Positions 35,852 through 44,288 are shown, numbered from the stretch's first letter. The stretch: 64,000 bases of DNA from Algoriphagus sp. (GCF_030694375.1 NZ_JAUXYL010000026.1:1-64000); one strand, 5' to 3'. Notes: generated by a model from the sequence alone, not told the origin. Numbers and translations: made by a program.

Positions 35852-37093
35852 TTAATCTTTGGTCATGAAGTCTGGATAGGCCCGCATGCTGTGTTCATTG
35901 ATGTCAAGCCCTTCGACTTCTTCTTTTTCATCGACACGGATACCGATTGTTTTCTTTAGTGTAAAGAAAATCAGCCATGCGGTTCCAAAGCAAAATACTG
36001 CAGTGGATCCGATTCCGATCAATTGGGAAATCACTTGGCTCATTCCGGCTAAGTCCCCAAAAAGACCTACAGCCAAGGTTCCCCAAATTCCTCCGACCAA
36101 GTGAACTGAAATAGCTCCAACAGGATCATCGATTTTTATTTTGTCAAATAATACCACGCCGAATACCACCAATCCCCCACCTACAAAGCCAATAATCACA
36201 GAATCCAACACGCCCATTTGGTCTGCACCGGCTGTGATTCCAACCAATCCGGCAAGAATCCCATTGAGCACCATAGTGATGTCATAGGTTTTAAACTTAA
36301 CATAGGAAACAATCAGGGCTCCAAAAGCTCCCGCAGCTGCCGCCAGTGAGGTGGTGACAAAAACTTTGGAAACCAAGCCTGGAGAAGCGCTCAATACAGA
36401 TCCGCCATTAAAGCCAAACCAACCAAACCAAAGTAGAAACACGCCGATGGTGGCCATGGGAATATTATGTCCCGGAATGGCTTTCATGCCTTGAGCGGTG
36501 TATTTACCGATTCTTGGGCCCAATAGATAGGCTCCAACCAAGGCTCCCCAGCCACCTACGGAGTGAACAATCGTGGAGCCGGCAAAGTCATAAAAGGGAG
36601 TTTCTAGCGTATTCAGGAATCCTCCACCCCACTTCCACATGCCGACAATGGGATAGATGAAGGCTACGTATAAGATGGAGAAGGTGATAAAAGGTCCCAA
36701 TTTTACGCGTTCTGCTACAGCACCGGATACGATGGTCGCCGCTGTGGCCGCAAACATGGCCTGGAAGATGAAGTCGGTGAAATAGGTATAGCCAGCATTG
36801 TAATTGCTGCTGTCCCAACCTTCTGGCAGGCTGAGTCCCAATCCGCCGAAGCCGAAAAAGCTTCCTGCAAAATCAGCTCCCGGATACATCAGGTTAAAAC
36901 CGACCAGGGCATAGGTTAGAATCCCAATTGCAGGAATAATAGTGTTTTTAAAGAGGATGTTTACAGTGTTTTTTGACCGGGTAAGGCCGGCTTCCAGTGT
37001 GGCAAAGCCAAGGTGCATGATGAAAACCAATATGGTGGCAATCATCATCCAAAGATTATTGACCGTGAAAAGGTCTTGTACAGGTTCTTGCAT
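35852..37093 (-). CDS. amtB: Ammonium transporter
   Basis: A 413-residue Amt/Rh channel with about eleven membrane helices. The twin pore histidines are in FAGSTIVHSVGGWGALVGAY and AISVHLVGGIWGTLAVG; TLEAGLTRSKNTVNILFKN is the conserved first-helix block. It conducts ammonium/ammonia across the inner membrane. No separate signal peptide is evident. It lies 33 bp downstream of a P-II gene, the usual pairing in which GlnK plugs the channel when nitrogen is plentiful. Confidence 0.96.
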   Translation of the reverse strand: MQEPVQDLFTVNNLWMMIATILVFIMHLGFATLEAGLTRSKNTVNILFKNTIIPAIGILTYALVGFNLMYPGADFAGSFFGFGGLGLSLPEGWDSSNYNAGYTYFTDFIFQAMFAATAATIVSGAVAERVKLGPFITFSILYVAFIYPIVGMWKWGGGFLNTLETPFYDFAGSTIVHSVGGWGALVGAYLLGPRIGKYTAQGMKAIPGHNIPMATIGVFLLWFGWFGFNGGSVLSASPGLVSKVFVTTSLAAAAGAFGALIVSYVKFKTYDITMVLNGILAGLVGITAGADQMGVLDSVIIGFVGGGLVVFGVVLFDKIKIDDPVGAISVHLVGGIWGTLAVGLFGDLAGMSQVISQLIGIGSTAVFCFGTAWLIFFTLKKTIGIRVDEKEEVEGLDINEHSMRAYPDFMTKD

Positions 37094-37126
37094 AGGTCTG
37101 AATAGGTGTGATGTGTGGTGTAAGGT

Positions 37127-37465
37127 TTAAAGCGCTGACTCTCCGGTATCGCTGTTTCTGATCCGGTAAGCTTCCTGCACGTCGTAGACGAAGATTTTTC
37201 CATCGCCAACTTCCCCTGTTTTTCCTTCGGAAAGGATGCATTGGATTACTCCGGGGGCCAATTCATCAGGCACAACGATTTCCAGCTTGGTGCGGGGGAT
37301 GTAGGCAGGTTCGTAAGAGACGCCGCGGTACATTTCCTGACGGGCATGCTCAAAACCCATCCCTTTGATCTCGTAAAACGAGAGAAACTTGACCCCAAGC
37401 TTGGAAACGCAAGCGTGGATTTGGTCAAAGCGAGAGGTTCTGATAATCGCTTCTATTTTTTTCAT
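37127..37465 (-). CDS. P-II family nitrogen regulatory protein
   Basis: A 112-residue P-II protein: MKKIEAIIRTSRFDQIHA, the T-loop YRGVSYEPAYIPR with the Tyr that is uridylylated in proteobacterial GlnB/GlnK, then LEIVVPDE and TGEVGDGKIFVYDV. It senses ATP/ADP and 2-oxoglutarate and is expected to gate the AmtB encoded next. The C-terminal tail is slightly unusual (YRIRNSDTGESAL) but keeps the IRxxxxGE pattern. Whether the T-loop Tyr is modified here cannot be told. Confidence 0.94.
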   Translation of the reverse strand: MKKIEAIIRTSRFDQIHACVSKLGVKFLSFYEIKGMGFEHARQEMYRGVSYEPAYIPRTKLEIVVPDELAPGVIQCILSEGKTGEVGDGKIFVYDVQEAYRIRNSDTGESAL

Positions 37466-37683
37466 TTTTTACAACAGGTTTAAGATTTCATTGAAATTAT
37501 GGCATGAAAGTAAGGGAAATATTAAACTTTCTGATTAAATGGGTTAAAAAAATACCTATTCGTAATAAAAACATTAATCAAAATCGATTTTCTGGAAATA
37601 AAACAAACCTTGTGTGACTTTTTTGGTAATAAAATTTAAAAAATAAGCTTTTTATTGAACGAGGTTGGTTTCATTATCCGCAA

Positions 37684-37714
37684 TTTGCCAGCGGAGGATA
37701 AAAACTTAATTTTG
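37684..37714 (+). promoter_or_regulatory. Consensus Bacteroidota promoter for the nucleotidyltransferase
   Basis: TTTG (37684-37687), 19 bp, then TAATTTTG (37707-37714) is a perfect -33/-7 match, ending 21 bp before the ATG at 37736. It sits inside an upstream extension of the reading frame, so it also decides the start codon. Confidence 0.75.
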
Positions 37715-37735
37715 CCAGCGATTTTAAATAAGACT

Positions 37736-38641
37736 ATGACTAACAAACCAACACTTTTAGTATTGGCAGCCGGAATGGGCAGCAGATACGGAGGAAATAA
37801 GCAAATTGACGGTTTTGGCCCCAGTGGCGAGACCATTTTGGAATACTCGATTTTTGACGCCATCCGGGCAGGTTTTGGCAAAGTGGTATTTATCGTTCGA
37901 CAGGAAATCCTGGAGGTAGCCAAAGAAAAATTCCTTCCCAAACTGGAAGGCAAGATTGAAGTGGATTGGGTCATCCAGTCCTTGGACAGCTTTGTGCCTG
38001 CAGAATTGAAGCAGGCTGAGCGAGTAAAACCTTTTGGTACTGCCCATGCCGTTCTTTGCGCCAAGGATGCCGTTCACGAGCCTTTCGCGGTGATCAATGC
38101 GGATGACTTCTATGGCAAAGAGGCGTTTGAGGTCTTGGGCAAATTCCTTTCGACGGAAGTTCGCCCTGACTTGCATGCCATGGTAGGCTATGCGATCCAG
38201 AATGTGCTGTCTGAAAATGGTACCGTCAGCCGGGGAGTCTGCGAAACCAATGAAAAAGGGCAACTGATCGGAATGGTTGAGCGCACATCCATCGCCCGCG
38301 AAGGGGACAAAATCCTGAGCAAAGGTGAAAATGAAATCCTTGAAATCGCTGAAAACACGCCTGTCAGCATGAATTTCTGGGGTTTTCATCAGGATGTCTT
38401 CTCAGATATTGAGAAAATGTGGAATGAATTCTTGCCAGCTAATTTGAATAACCTTAAATCAGAATTCTATATCCCAACCGTAGCCAATAATCTGATCAAG
38501 GCCGGAGACGCTGCTTTTGAAATTCTGCCTGGTGGCAAAACCTGGTTTGGGGTCACCTACACCGAGGATCGGCCTGTAGTGATCGAATCACTGAAGAAAT
38601 TGCACGATGCGGGAGAATATCCTGGGGAATTGTGGGGATAG
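37736..38641 (+). CDS. Sugar-phosphate nucleotidyltransferase-like protein
   Basis: A 301-residue protein with the nucleotidyltransferase signature LLVLAAGMGSRYGGNKQ at the N-terminus, PFGTAHAVLCA and the metal-binding VINADDFYGKEAF. The fold transfers a nucleotide to a sugar phosphate, but this subgroup has no assigned substrate. The C-terminus ends with YTEDRPVVIESLKKLHDAGE. The consensus promoter just upstream supports the ATG at 37736. A diverged copy of the last 43 codons occurs 260 bp downstream (38899-39030), pointing to a former tandem paralogue. Confidence 0.85.
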   Translation: MTNKPTLLVLAAGMGSRYGGNKQIDGFGPSGETILEYSIFDAIRAGFGKVVFIVRQEILEVAKEKFLPKLEGKIEVDWVIQSLDSFVPAELKQAERVKPFGTAHAVLCAKDAVHEPFAVINADDFYGKEAFEVLGKFLSTEVRPDLHAMVGYAIQNVLSENGTVSRGVCETNEKGQLIGMVERTSIAREGDKILSKGENEILEIAENTPVSMNFWGFHQDVFSDIEKMWNEFLPANLNNLKSEFYIPTVANNLIKAGDAAFEILPGGKTWFGVTYTEDRPVVIESLKKLHDAGEYPGELWG

Positions 38642-38704
38642 AAGAATGAATCATTTTTGAAGATTAAAGCGTTTTTATTTGTAGATTCCTTAAAAACAGA
38701 AATC

Positions 38705-38917
38705 ATGCATATTGAAACTTCAAAAATACATCTGGTCAAAGCTATCCTGAATAGTAATGATGAGGAATTCATTTCAAGGCTTATCGACTTTGTCAATAAA
38801 GAGAACGCTGATTTTTGGCATGAATTGACTCCGGAAGAGAAAGCAGAAATTAAAGAAGGTATCAATCAATTAGACCGAGGAAATAGAAAACCATTCCGGC
38901 AGCTTTTGAAATCTTAG
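38705..38917 (+). CDS. Antitoxin-like small protein without an adjacent toxin
   Basis: A 70-residue protein with start MHIETSKIHLVKAIL, a helical middle, and LTPEEKAEIKEGINQLDRGN, a pattern seen in addiction-module antitoxins (the xLxPEExxxIxxGxxQLxxG family often paired with RelE/ParE toxins). No toxin gene follows; instead its last codons overlap a fragment of a nucleotidyltransferase gene. It may be an orphan antitoxin or the survivor of a disrupted module. Confidence 0.6.
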   Translation: MHIETSKIHLVKAILNSNDEEFISRLIDFVNKENADFWHELTPEEKAEIKEGINQLDRGNRKPFRQLLKS

Positions 38918-39030
38918 AAGGCAGAAAGGACTGGATTGGAGTGATCTATACTGAAGATCGGCCTTTGGTGATCGATTCCTTGAAAAAGCTCCATGATGCT
39001 GGAGAATATCCCTCGTATTTGTGGAAATAA
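38899..39030 (+). pseudogene. C-terminal fragment of a second nucleotidyltransferase
   Basis: Starting in the last codons of the antitoxin-like gene but in another frame, 43 codons read AAFEILEGRKDWIGVIYTE then DRPLVIDSLKKLHDAGEYP and end LWK-stop. This aligns throughout with the end of the intact enzyme encoded at 37736-38641 (AAFEILPGGKTWFGVTYTE, DRPVVIESLKKLHDAGEYP), with about three quarters identity. It lacks all catalytic parts, so it is the tail of a broken paralogue. Confidence 0.85.
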
Positions 39031-39165
39031 ATGAAAGAGCTTCGGCCTTTTTTTTGGCTGGGCTCCCGCTGATTTACGCAGAAAAATTCGCTGATTTTCC
39101 GCAGATTTATTGATTTTCAAAGTTAGTTACTTCCTAACGGTTAATTGAATTTCTTATCTTGATAT

Positions 39166-39370
39166 CAGGGAAATCGCTTTTAAAATCTATATCACCCCTT
39201 GCGGGGTTTTATTACATGCATGCCCAATCTATTTTATAATAATTTCAGCCATACTGGCTTTTAAATCCCGAAGGGATGAAAGGATTATAGCTTTAGACGT
39301 GTTTATCAGGTAAGATAACCCCAAAGGGGTGACATCATTTTTATCGAAAGTGATAAAAGCGATTTCCCTG
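39166..39370. mobile_element. 205-bp non-coding element with perfect 17-bp terminal inverted repeats (MITE-like)
   Basis: CAGGGAAATCGCTTTTA at 39166-39182 is perfectly inverted at 39354-39370. Inside, ATCACCCCTTGCGGGGTTTTA on the left mirrors TAACCCCAAAGGGGTGACAT on the right, and the centre holds CCCGAAGGGATGAAAGG. There is no coding capacity. I see no clear target duplication. The CCCGAAGGG/ACCCC-GGGGT pattern resembles dispersed elements I recall from many Bacteroidota genomes, but mobility is inferred from structure only. Confidence 0.6.
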
Positions 39371-39405
39371 CGTTTTTCAGAAGAGCTAATCATTTTACAA
39401 TTTAA

Positions 39406-39519
39406 CTAGTTCTGTTTTTTGGAGGAGTTGGTGAAGTTTGGACTTATCAAAATAAAAAGGTTAATATCAGAGTGGTTGGCTGCACTGGAGAAGTTACTTA
39501 TGACTTTATTGAACAATAA
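39406..39519 (+). pseudogene. Start-less tail of an unidentified gene
   Basis: After a stop at 39403-39405 a 37-codon frame reads LVLFFGGVGEVWTYQNKKV, NIRVVGCTGEVTYDFIEQ and a stop. It has no start codon and looks protein-like, so I take it as the 3' remnant of a gene cut off near the 205-bp element. No family recognised. Confidence 0.35.
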
Positions 39520-39529
39520 ATAATTTGAC

Positions 39530-39658
39530 ATGATAACTATGAATTTAAATTCCCCTGGTTTCGGCTTATTCTTTTGGCAGATCTTCGGATTCGTTTTTTT
39601 GGTATATATGACCTATTTAGTTATTCGGTTTCTTAAAGGCCGGAAGAACTCAGATTGA
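39530..39658 (+). CDS. 42-residue single-pass membrane protein
   Basis: An ATG frame of 42 codons gives a short N-terminus (MITMNLNSPGFG), one strong membrane helix (LFFWQIFGFVFLVYMTYLVI) and a basic tail (RFLKGRKNSD). A perfect terminator begins 7 bp after the stop. The composition, positive-inside tail and terminator argue for a genuine small gene; ATG 39539 is an alternative start. Function unknown. Confidence 0.55.
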   Translation: MITMNLNSPGFGLFFWQIFGFVFLVYMTYLVIRFLKGRKNSD

Positions 39659-39664
39659 ACAAAT

Positions 39665-39689
39665 AAGAGAGGCTTCGGCCTCTTTTTTT
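39665..39689 (+). terminator. Terminator with TTCG tetraloop
   Basis: AGAGGC (39668-39673), loop TTCG, GCCTCT (39678-39683), followed by six more T residues. It terminates the small membrane-protein gene. Confidence 0.85.
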
Positions 39690-39701
39690 GGTTGGTTACG
39701 C

Positions 39702-39735
39702 AACTCTCCAAGGGTTTCAAATCCCTTGGAAAGTT
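39702..39735. repeat. Long hairpin AACTCTCCAAGGG / CCCTTGGAAAGTT
   Basis: A 13-bp stem with one mismatch and an 8-base loop stands 14 bp left of the IS end. It may be a terminator or a dispersed palindrome; similar CTCCAAGGG hairpins are frequent in this phylum from memory. Confidence 0.5.
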
Positions 39736-39749
39736 TTTGTATTTTAGGG

Positions 39750-41150
39750 CACTACTGTCCGACTAAAATATAATAGTCGGTTAATTCTTTTTCTATTCGT
39801 CTAATTTGGGGGTTTTCAGGTAGAATTTGGTAAGTGAAGCCCCCTATGGTGGGAAAATGTTCATTTGGGAGGATTTTGCGAGGTTTTCTTGGAGTTCTTT
39901 TTCCGGATTGTTTAAGAAGTTTGTCAGGTGAACGTAGCTGGTTAGGTGGAATCTGACTACTGCGACCATGTTGGAAAAAGCCCAGGACTTTTTGAGTTGC
40001 TTTCGTACTACCTCCATCAGTAGCAGTGAGATCAAGGCACACCAGATCTGGATTTCGATGGCGTTTTGGTTGTCTCCCAAGAAGTATTTGAGTGGGAAGT
40101 TTTGCTTGAGTTTTTTGAAAAGTAGCTCGATTTGCCATCGGTGCTTGTAAATGGCGGCCACTGTGGATGCTTCCAGTTCCAGATTGTTGGTCAGGAAGAT
40201 GAGCAGCTTTTGGTTTTTTTGGTCCCAGTAGGCAATCCTGCGGAGTTTGAGCGGATGTTTTTCCTTGTCCACGCTGTACTGGACAGTGATGGTTTCGTCC
40301 TTGAGGATTTCATGATCTCGGTCTTCGGGCAGTTCTATTTCTTCCAGACTTTCGAACTTTGCATTGTTCTTCATTCTGGACACAAAGAAAATCCCTCTGT
40401 CTGTCCATTGGGCATACTGGTGATAGTCTGTGTATCCCTTGTCCATCACCAGATAAGAACCTTCAGGTAGATTGAGATACTTGAGGAAGGTGTGGTCGTG
40501 GCGACTTCCTTCTGTAAATCTAACTAGACAGGGCATCAGTTCAGCTGCATGAATCATCACGTGAGCTTTGATACCGCCTTTGCTTCTGCCATCTTTTCGG
40601 GGTCTTCCAGCTACCTTGAGGATGTCTTTGAAAAGGCTGATGACTGTCGAATCGACAATAAACAGCTTCTGAATCACCTCAATTTTGAGTCGGCTGTCCG
40701 GCAAAAGACCCCTGTACTTTTCAAAAAGTGACAGATAAAGGGCCCTGAACACTTCACTGGGCCGTCGCTTGTTCCCGTCAGAGATGGTGGACCTACGTGG
40801 GGCTTTGGGTATTCCGATATGAATGAGCCTGTTCTGCCAGGCCAAAAGGCCCGTGGACAGCTCCCTAAGCGAGGTGGCTCCACTGAAAGAACAGTACAAC
40901 ATCGTGACCAGATGCTGCCAGGTATCAAAGCTTTTGTAATACCGATCTGATTGGTTTTTGGAAACCACTTTGGACACAATACTCTTATCGACCAAAGAAA
41001 GAAGTTGAGAAAAAATCGGCTGTCCGAAGAAATGTGTATTTTTCATCCGCTGTAATTTGAAGTTGTGGTAAACCTAAAATACAGCAAAAAGGGTAGGCTT
41101 CTCCTAAGAAGCTTACCCTAAATTTTAAAACCGTTTCTCGGACAGTAGTG
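39750..41150 (-). mobile_element. Complete IS4-family insertion sequence
   Basis: The element is bounded by CACTACTGTCCGA (39750-39762) and its exact inverse TCGGACAGTAGTG (41138-41150), a 13-bp terminal inverted repeat that continues imperfectly. It encodes one intact transposase on the reverse strand. The 11-bp flanks (GTATTTTAGGG and GTATTTAATTG) agree at only 8 positions, so there is no clean target duplication; adjacent rearrangement is likely. Confidence 0.88.
39844..41046 (-). CDS. IS4-family transposase
   Basis: A 400-residue DDE transposase. An N-terminal segment (FGQPIFSQLLSLVDKSIV, then WQHLVTMLYCSFSGATSLRE) of the DUF4372 type precedes the catalytic core: first Asp in FIVDSTVISLFKD, second Asp in YLVMDKGYTDYHQYA, and Glu in YKHRWQIELLFKKLKQ, which matches the IS4 signature Y-(2)-R-(3)-E-(6)-K exactly. 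The frame is intact, so the element may still be active. It moves the surrounding IS by cut-and-paste. Confidence 0.94.
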   Translation of the reverse strand: MKNTHFFGQPIFSQLLSLVDKSIVSKVVSKNQSDRYYKSFDTWQHLVTMLYCSFSGATSLRELSTGLLAWQNRLIHIGIPKAPRRSTISDGNKRRPSEVFRALYLSLFEKYRGLLPDSRLKIEVIQKLFIVDSTVISLFKDILKVAGRPRKDGRSKGGIKAHVMIHAAELMPCLVRFTEGSRHDHTFLKYLNLPEGSYLVMDKGYTDYHQYAQWTDRGIFFVSRMKNNAKFESLEEIELPEDRDHEILKDETITVQYSVDKEKHPLKLRRIAYWDQKNQKLLIFLTNNLELEASTVAAIYKHRWQIELLFKKLKQNFPLKYFLGDNQNAIEIQIWCALISLLLMEVVRKQLKKSWAFSNMVAVVRFHLTSYVHLTNFLNNPEKELQENLAKSSQMNIFPP

Positions 41151-41175
41151 GTATTTAATTGGTCTTTTAGCCTCT

Positions 41176-41508
41176 ATGAGCATTACCCTTGGGTGGTTAT
41201 TTAAGTATTTAAACTGGAAAGGCGGAGGAGACATGGTAACTTATGGAATGATTTGCTTTTTACTGCTCTTTTTGCCAATGCTAGCTATTAATAGCTATAA
41301 AATGACCTCGGGTAAAGCTTTATCTGAAAATCTTAAAATCATTTTAGGCCTCAGTGGTGCAATTGTAACTGGTTTGGGTATCCTATTACGGACAAGCGGA
41401 ATGCAATACGGTTCTTTATTAGTTGTTATAGGGACATTAATAATTGCATTCGGATTTCTGCCTTTCCTGTTTTTTCGAATGTACCGAAAATCAATAGAGC
41501 AGATTTAA
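41176..41508 (+). CDS. Membrane protein, probably truncated at its 5' end beside the IS
   Basis: A protein of 110 residues with about three membrane helices (FLLLFLPMLAI, LGLSGAIVTGLGILL, LLVVIGTLIIAFGFLPFLFF) and the repeated motif GWLFKYLNWKGG / GILLRTSGMQYG. The frame stays open and hydrophobic upstream of the ATG (YLIGLLAS) right to the IS border at 41151, so the ATG at 41176 is likely internal and the true N-terminus is lost. No matching 5' part is seen left of the IS. It resembles GldL-like small membrane proteins only loosely. Confidence 0.6.
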   Translation: MSITLGWLFKYLNWKGGGDMVTYGMICFLLLFLPMLAINSYKMTSGKALSENLKIILGLSGAIVTGLGILLRTSGMQYGSLLVVIGTLIIAFGFLPFLFFRMYRKSIEQI

Positions 41509-41592
41509 TTAAAATAAAAATGCTCAGCTGTCAGTCGAGTAGACGGGATACTCAGTGTAATCCCCCTAACACTACTCCCCTTTTCTCCTAAC

Positions 41593-42795
41593 TCACCGCC
41601 CAAACCGATAATACTCGGCAAGTTTGTGATCTTTCCCCTGAAGAAAATTCTGAATCATCTCCATTCCCTGAACAGAGAACGTAATTCCATTTCCTCCAAA
41701 ACCCAACACGAATAGCGTGTTTTCATACTCCGGACTTTTTCCGATATAAGGAAGCCCATCTTTGGTCGTACCAAAAGTCCCGCCCCAACTGAAATCCTCG
41801 ATGAAATTGACTTCAGGCATGATTTCCTCTAACTTTTTAACAAGCTTTTCTGCTTTTCGCTCTTTGATTTTTTGCTGGAAAAACTGAAAGTTGGCCCCGG
41901 AATCCTCGCCGCCAACGAGGAATCGTCCGTCGTCTGTGGTTCGCATGTAGAGGTAAGGATCACCGGTGTTCCAAATCAGCGTGTTTTGGATGTTTTTGTT
42001 GAGCTTGATTCCCTGCTCGCTGACCGTCGCATAGGTGTAGAACAGATCAGCTATTTTTTCCTTTAGCAACTTGGTACTTTCAAAACCGGTACAGCACACA
42101 ATCTTTTTGGCTTCGATGCTATGTCCGGTTTTGAGGATGACCTTGGGATTCTTGCCAGAAGTCTCAATCTGATCAATGTCGGTCTGATCGTAGACCTTCA
42201 TGCCACGCTTCACATTCAGTTGAATGAGTTCATGGGCCAACTGGTAAGCATCCACACTTGCCGCCACTTCCGACAAAATCGCCCCATGACAGATCAGCCC
42301 GTATTTGGCTTTCACCTCAGAAGCGCTAAGCCACTTCACTCCCAGCTTGTACTTATCCCGAATGGCAAACTCCTGCTTAAGCCAAACCGAAGCTTTCTTA
42401 CTGTGGGCGAGGTAAAGACTTTCTTTCATCTCAAATCCGCAGTCGATCTTGGTGCTTTCCACCAGCTTTTTCATTTCCAAAATCGCCTCAATTCCGGCCT
42501 GATAGCAGATCGCCGCTGCTTCCTCTCCGATCATTTCGCTCAGAAGATACATCGGCACGTCAATTTCATATTGTAGCATGCTGGTGGTGGCAGAACTGCT
42601 GCCCATGGCGATATCCCGACGGTCGATCAGCATGACCTTGTGTCCCGCTTCCATCAGCGCATGACTGATCAATGCCCCGGTGATGCCTCCACCGATTACC
42701 AGAATCTCAGTTTTGGAATCTGATTGTAGGGAGGGATAGCTGTAAAGAATACCGTTTTTTACCAGCCAGAATGATTCAAAAGTTCTTAAGCGCAT
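41593..42795 (-). CDS. FAD-dependent oxidoreductase (DAO/DadA-like)
   Basis: A 400-residue flavoprotein. The dinucleotide-binding motif is VIGGGITGALISHALMEAGH, followed by SSSATTSMLQYEIDVPM and the C-terminal FGGNGITFSVQGMEMI of the D-amino-acid-oxidase fold, with YIGKSPEYENTLFVLG before it. Such enzymes oxidise amines or amino acids; the GTTKDGLPYIG block is typical of the gamma-glutamylputrescine/glycine oxidase side of the family. No signal peptide. It is divergent from the alditol-oxidase-like gene. Confidence 0.88.
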   Translation of the reverse strand: MRLRTFESFWLVKNGILYSYPSLQSDSKTEILVIGGGITGALISHALMEAGHKVMLIDRRDIAMGSSSATTSMLQYEIDVPMYLLSEMIGEEAAAICYQAGIEAILEMKKLVESTKIDCGFEMKESLYLAHSKKASVWLKQEFAIRDKYKLGVKWLSASEVKAKYGLICHGAILSEVAASVDAYQLAHELIQLNVKRGMKVYDQTDIDQIETSGKNPKVILKTGHSIEAKKIVCCTGFESTKLLKEKIADLFYTYATVSEQGIKLNKNIQNTLIWNTGDPYLYMRTTDDGRFLVGGEDSGANFQFFQQKIKERKAEKLVKKLEEIMPEVNFIEDFSWGGTFGTTKDGLPYIGKSPEYENTLFVLGFGGNGITFSVQGMEMIQNFLQGKDHKLAEYYRFGR

Positions 42796-42917
42796 TGATT
42801 TTCAATTTAAAAATTACTTCCTGTTTCAAAATGTGATCGGAGTTGAGTAAGTTAAGATAATCTACCCCTTTATATCAAAACGAATTTGTAATTCGCTTGA
42901 AATCAACCCCAATCAAC

Positions 42918-44288
42918 ATGGACAAAAGAACTTTTATCAAAAACTCTTCTCTTTTGGTTGGAACCGCTATTCTTCACCCAATACTCTCCTGCACTCCCAA
43001 AAAACCTGTGGAAACTATAACTCCTGAACGATTGAAAAACTGGGCTGAAAACTTTGAGTTCAGCACGGCAAATGTCCATTATCCCAAAACTGTAGAAGAG
43101 GTTCGAGACCTTGTCATTAAATGCGATCAGCTGAGAGTTTTAGGCTCCCGTCACTCCTTCAACCGGATTGCTGACAGCACAGAAAACCTCCTTTCCTTTC
43201 AGCACCTGAATAAAGTAATCTCCTTGGATCGGGAAAAAAGTCGGGTGACCGTCGAAGGAGGAATAAAATACGGAGACCTTTCTGCCTACCTCCACGAAAA
43301 CGGTTTTGCACTTCACAACCTTGCCTCACTTCCTCATATCTCAGTGGCAGGAACTATAGCCACGGCCACTCACGGTTCAGGCCTTGGCAATGGAAACCTA
43401 TCCACCAGTGTCGCTGCTATTGAATTTGTCAATGCAAGCGGGGAAATCGTCAACCTGTCCCGAGAATCTGATCCTGAATTTTACGGCGCTGTGGTCGCTT
43501 TGGGAGGATTAGGCCCCGTGACCAAGGTGACTTTGGACCTTGTTCCGACTTTTGAAGTAGCCCAGGTAGTCTACCTCGACATGCCCATGGAATCCCTGAA
43601 AGATAACTTTAAGGAAATCATGGGTGCAGGCTACAGCGTCAGCTTATTTATTGACTGGAAAACTGACAAAATCACTGAAGTATGGGTCAAAAAGAAAGTG
43701 GTACCGGGAGAAGAACTGGATTTTCCTGAGGATTTCTTTGGTGGGAAAAAAGCGGATGTAAAAATGCATCCTGTTCCAGACTTAGATCCCGAAAGTTGCT
43801 CTGAGCAACTTGGAGTACCGGGTCCTTGGTTTGATCGACTACCACATTTCAAGATGGAATTCCAGCCCAGTGCCGGAAAAGAGCTCCAGTCGGAGTTTTT
43901 TGTTCCCCTCGAAAATGGCTACGAGGCGATTCTTGCCGTATCGGAAATGGCTGAACAAATCAATCCCTATCTTTTCATTTCAGAAATCCGGAGTATCAAA
44001 GCGGATGAACTCTGGATGAGCACCTGCTATCAGCGGGATTCGATTGCGATTCACACGACTTGGAAGCAGGAAATTCCCGAGGTGATGGCTTTTTTGCCTC
44101 AAATGGAAGGAAGGCTAAACCGCTTCAACCCAAGACCACATTGGGCCAAGTTGTTTACGATTCCATCTGAAACCTTACAATCACGCTATCCAAAAATTGA
44201 GGAATTCAAGGCCCTGCTTAGCAAACACGATCCAGAGGGCAAGTTTAGAAATGAGTTTCTTAATCGAACGGTCTTCGGAGTGAGTTGA
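42918..44288 (+). CDS. FAD-binding alditol/aldonolactone oxidase-like enzyme, exported
   Basis: A protein of about 456 residues: MDKRTFIKNSSLLVGTAIL is a Tat-like or lipoprotein-like export signal with a possible lipobox Cys (HPILSC). The FAD-binding domain has VLGSRHSFNRIADS, where the His is the likely covalent flavin attachment site as in alditol oxidase, and GTIATATHGSGLGNG. The C-terminal ALO-type domain ends with NPRPHWAKLFT. It is predicted to oxidise a sugar alcohol or aldonolactone with O2 or another acceptor outside the cytoplasm. I chose ATG 42918 over a TTG at 42897. Confidence 0.85.
   Translation: MDKRTFIKNSSLLVGTAILHPILSCTPKKPVETITPERLKNWAENFEFSTANVHYPKTVEEVRDLVIKCDQLRVLGSRHSFNRIADSTENLLSFQHLNKVISLDREKSRVTVEGGIKYGDLSAYLHENGFALHNLASLPHISVAGTIATATHGSGLGNGNLSTSVAAIEFVNASGEIVNLSRESDPEFYGAVVALGGLGPVTKVTLDLVPTFEVAQVVYLDMPMESLKDNFKEIMGAGYSVSLFIDWKTDKITEVWVKKKVVPGEELDFPEDFFGGKKADVKMHPVPDLDPESCSEQLGVPGPWFDRLPHFKMEFQPSAGKELQSEFFVPLENGYEAILAVSEMAEQINPYLFISEIRSIKADELWMSTCYQRDSIAIHTTWKQEIPEVMAFLPQMEGRLNRFNPRPHWAKLFTIPSETLQSRYPKIEEFKALLSKHDPEGKFRNEFLNRTVFGVS

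Noticed and set aside
37757..38389. Reverse-strand frame of about 210 codons under the nucleotidyltransferase
   Set aside because: Antisense shadow; the forward gene has a consensus promoter and family motifs.
39739..41161. Target-site duplication GTATTT on both sides of the IS
   Set aside because: Only 8 of 11 flanking bases agree, so it is not a convincing duplication.
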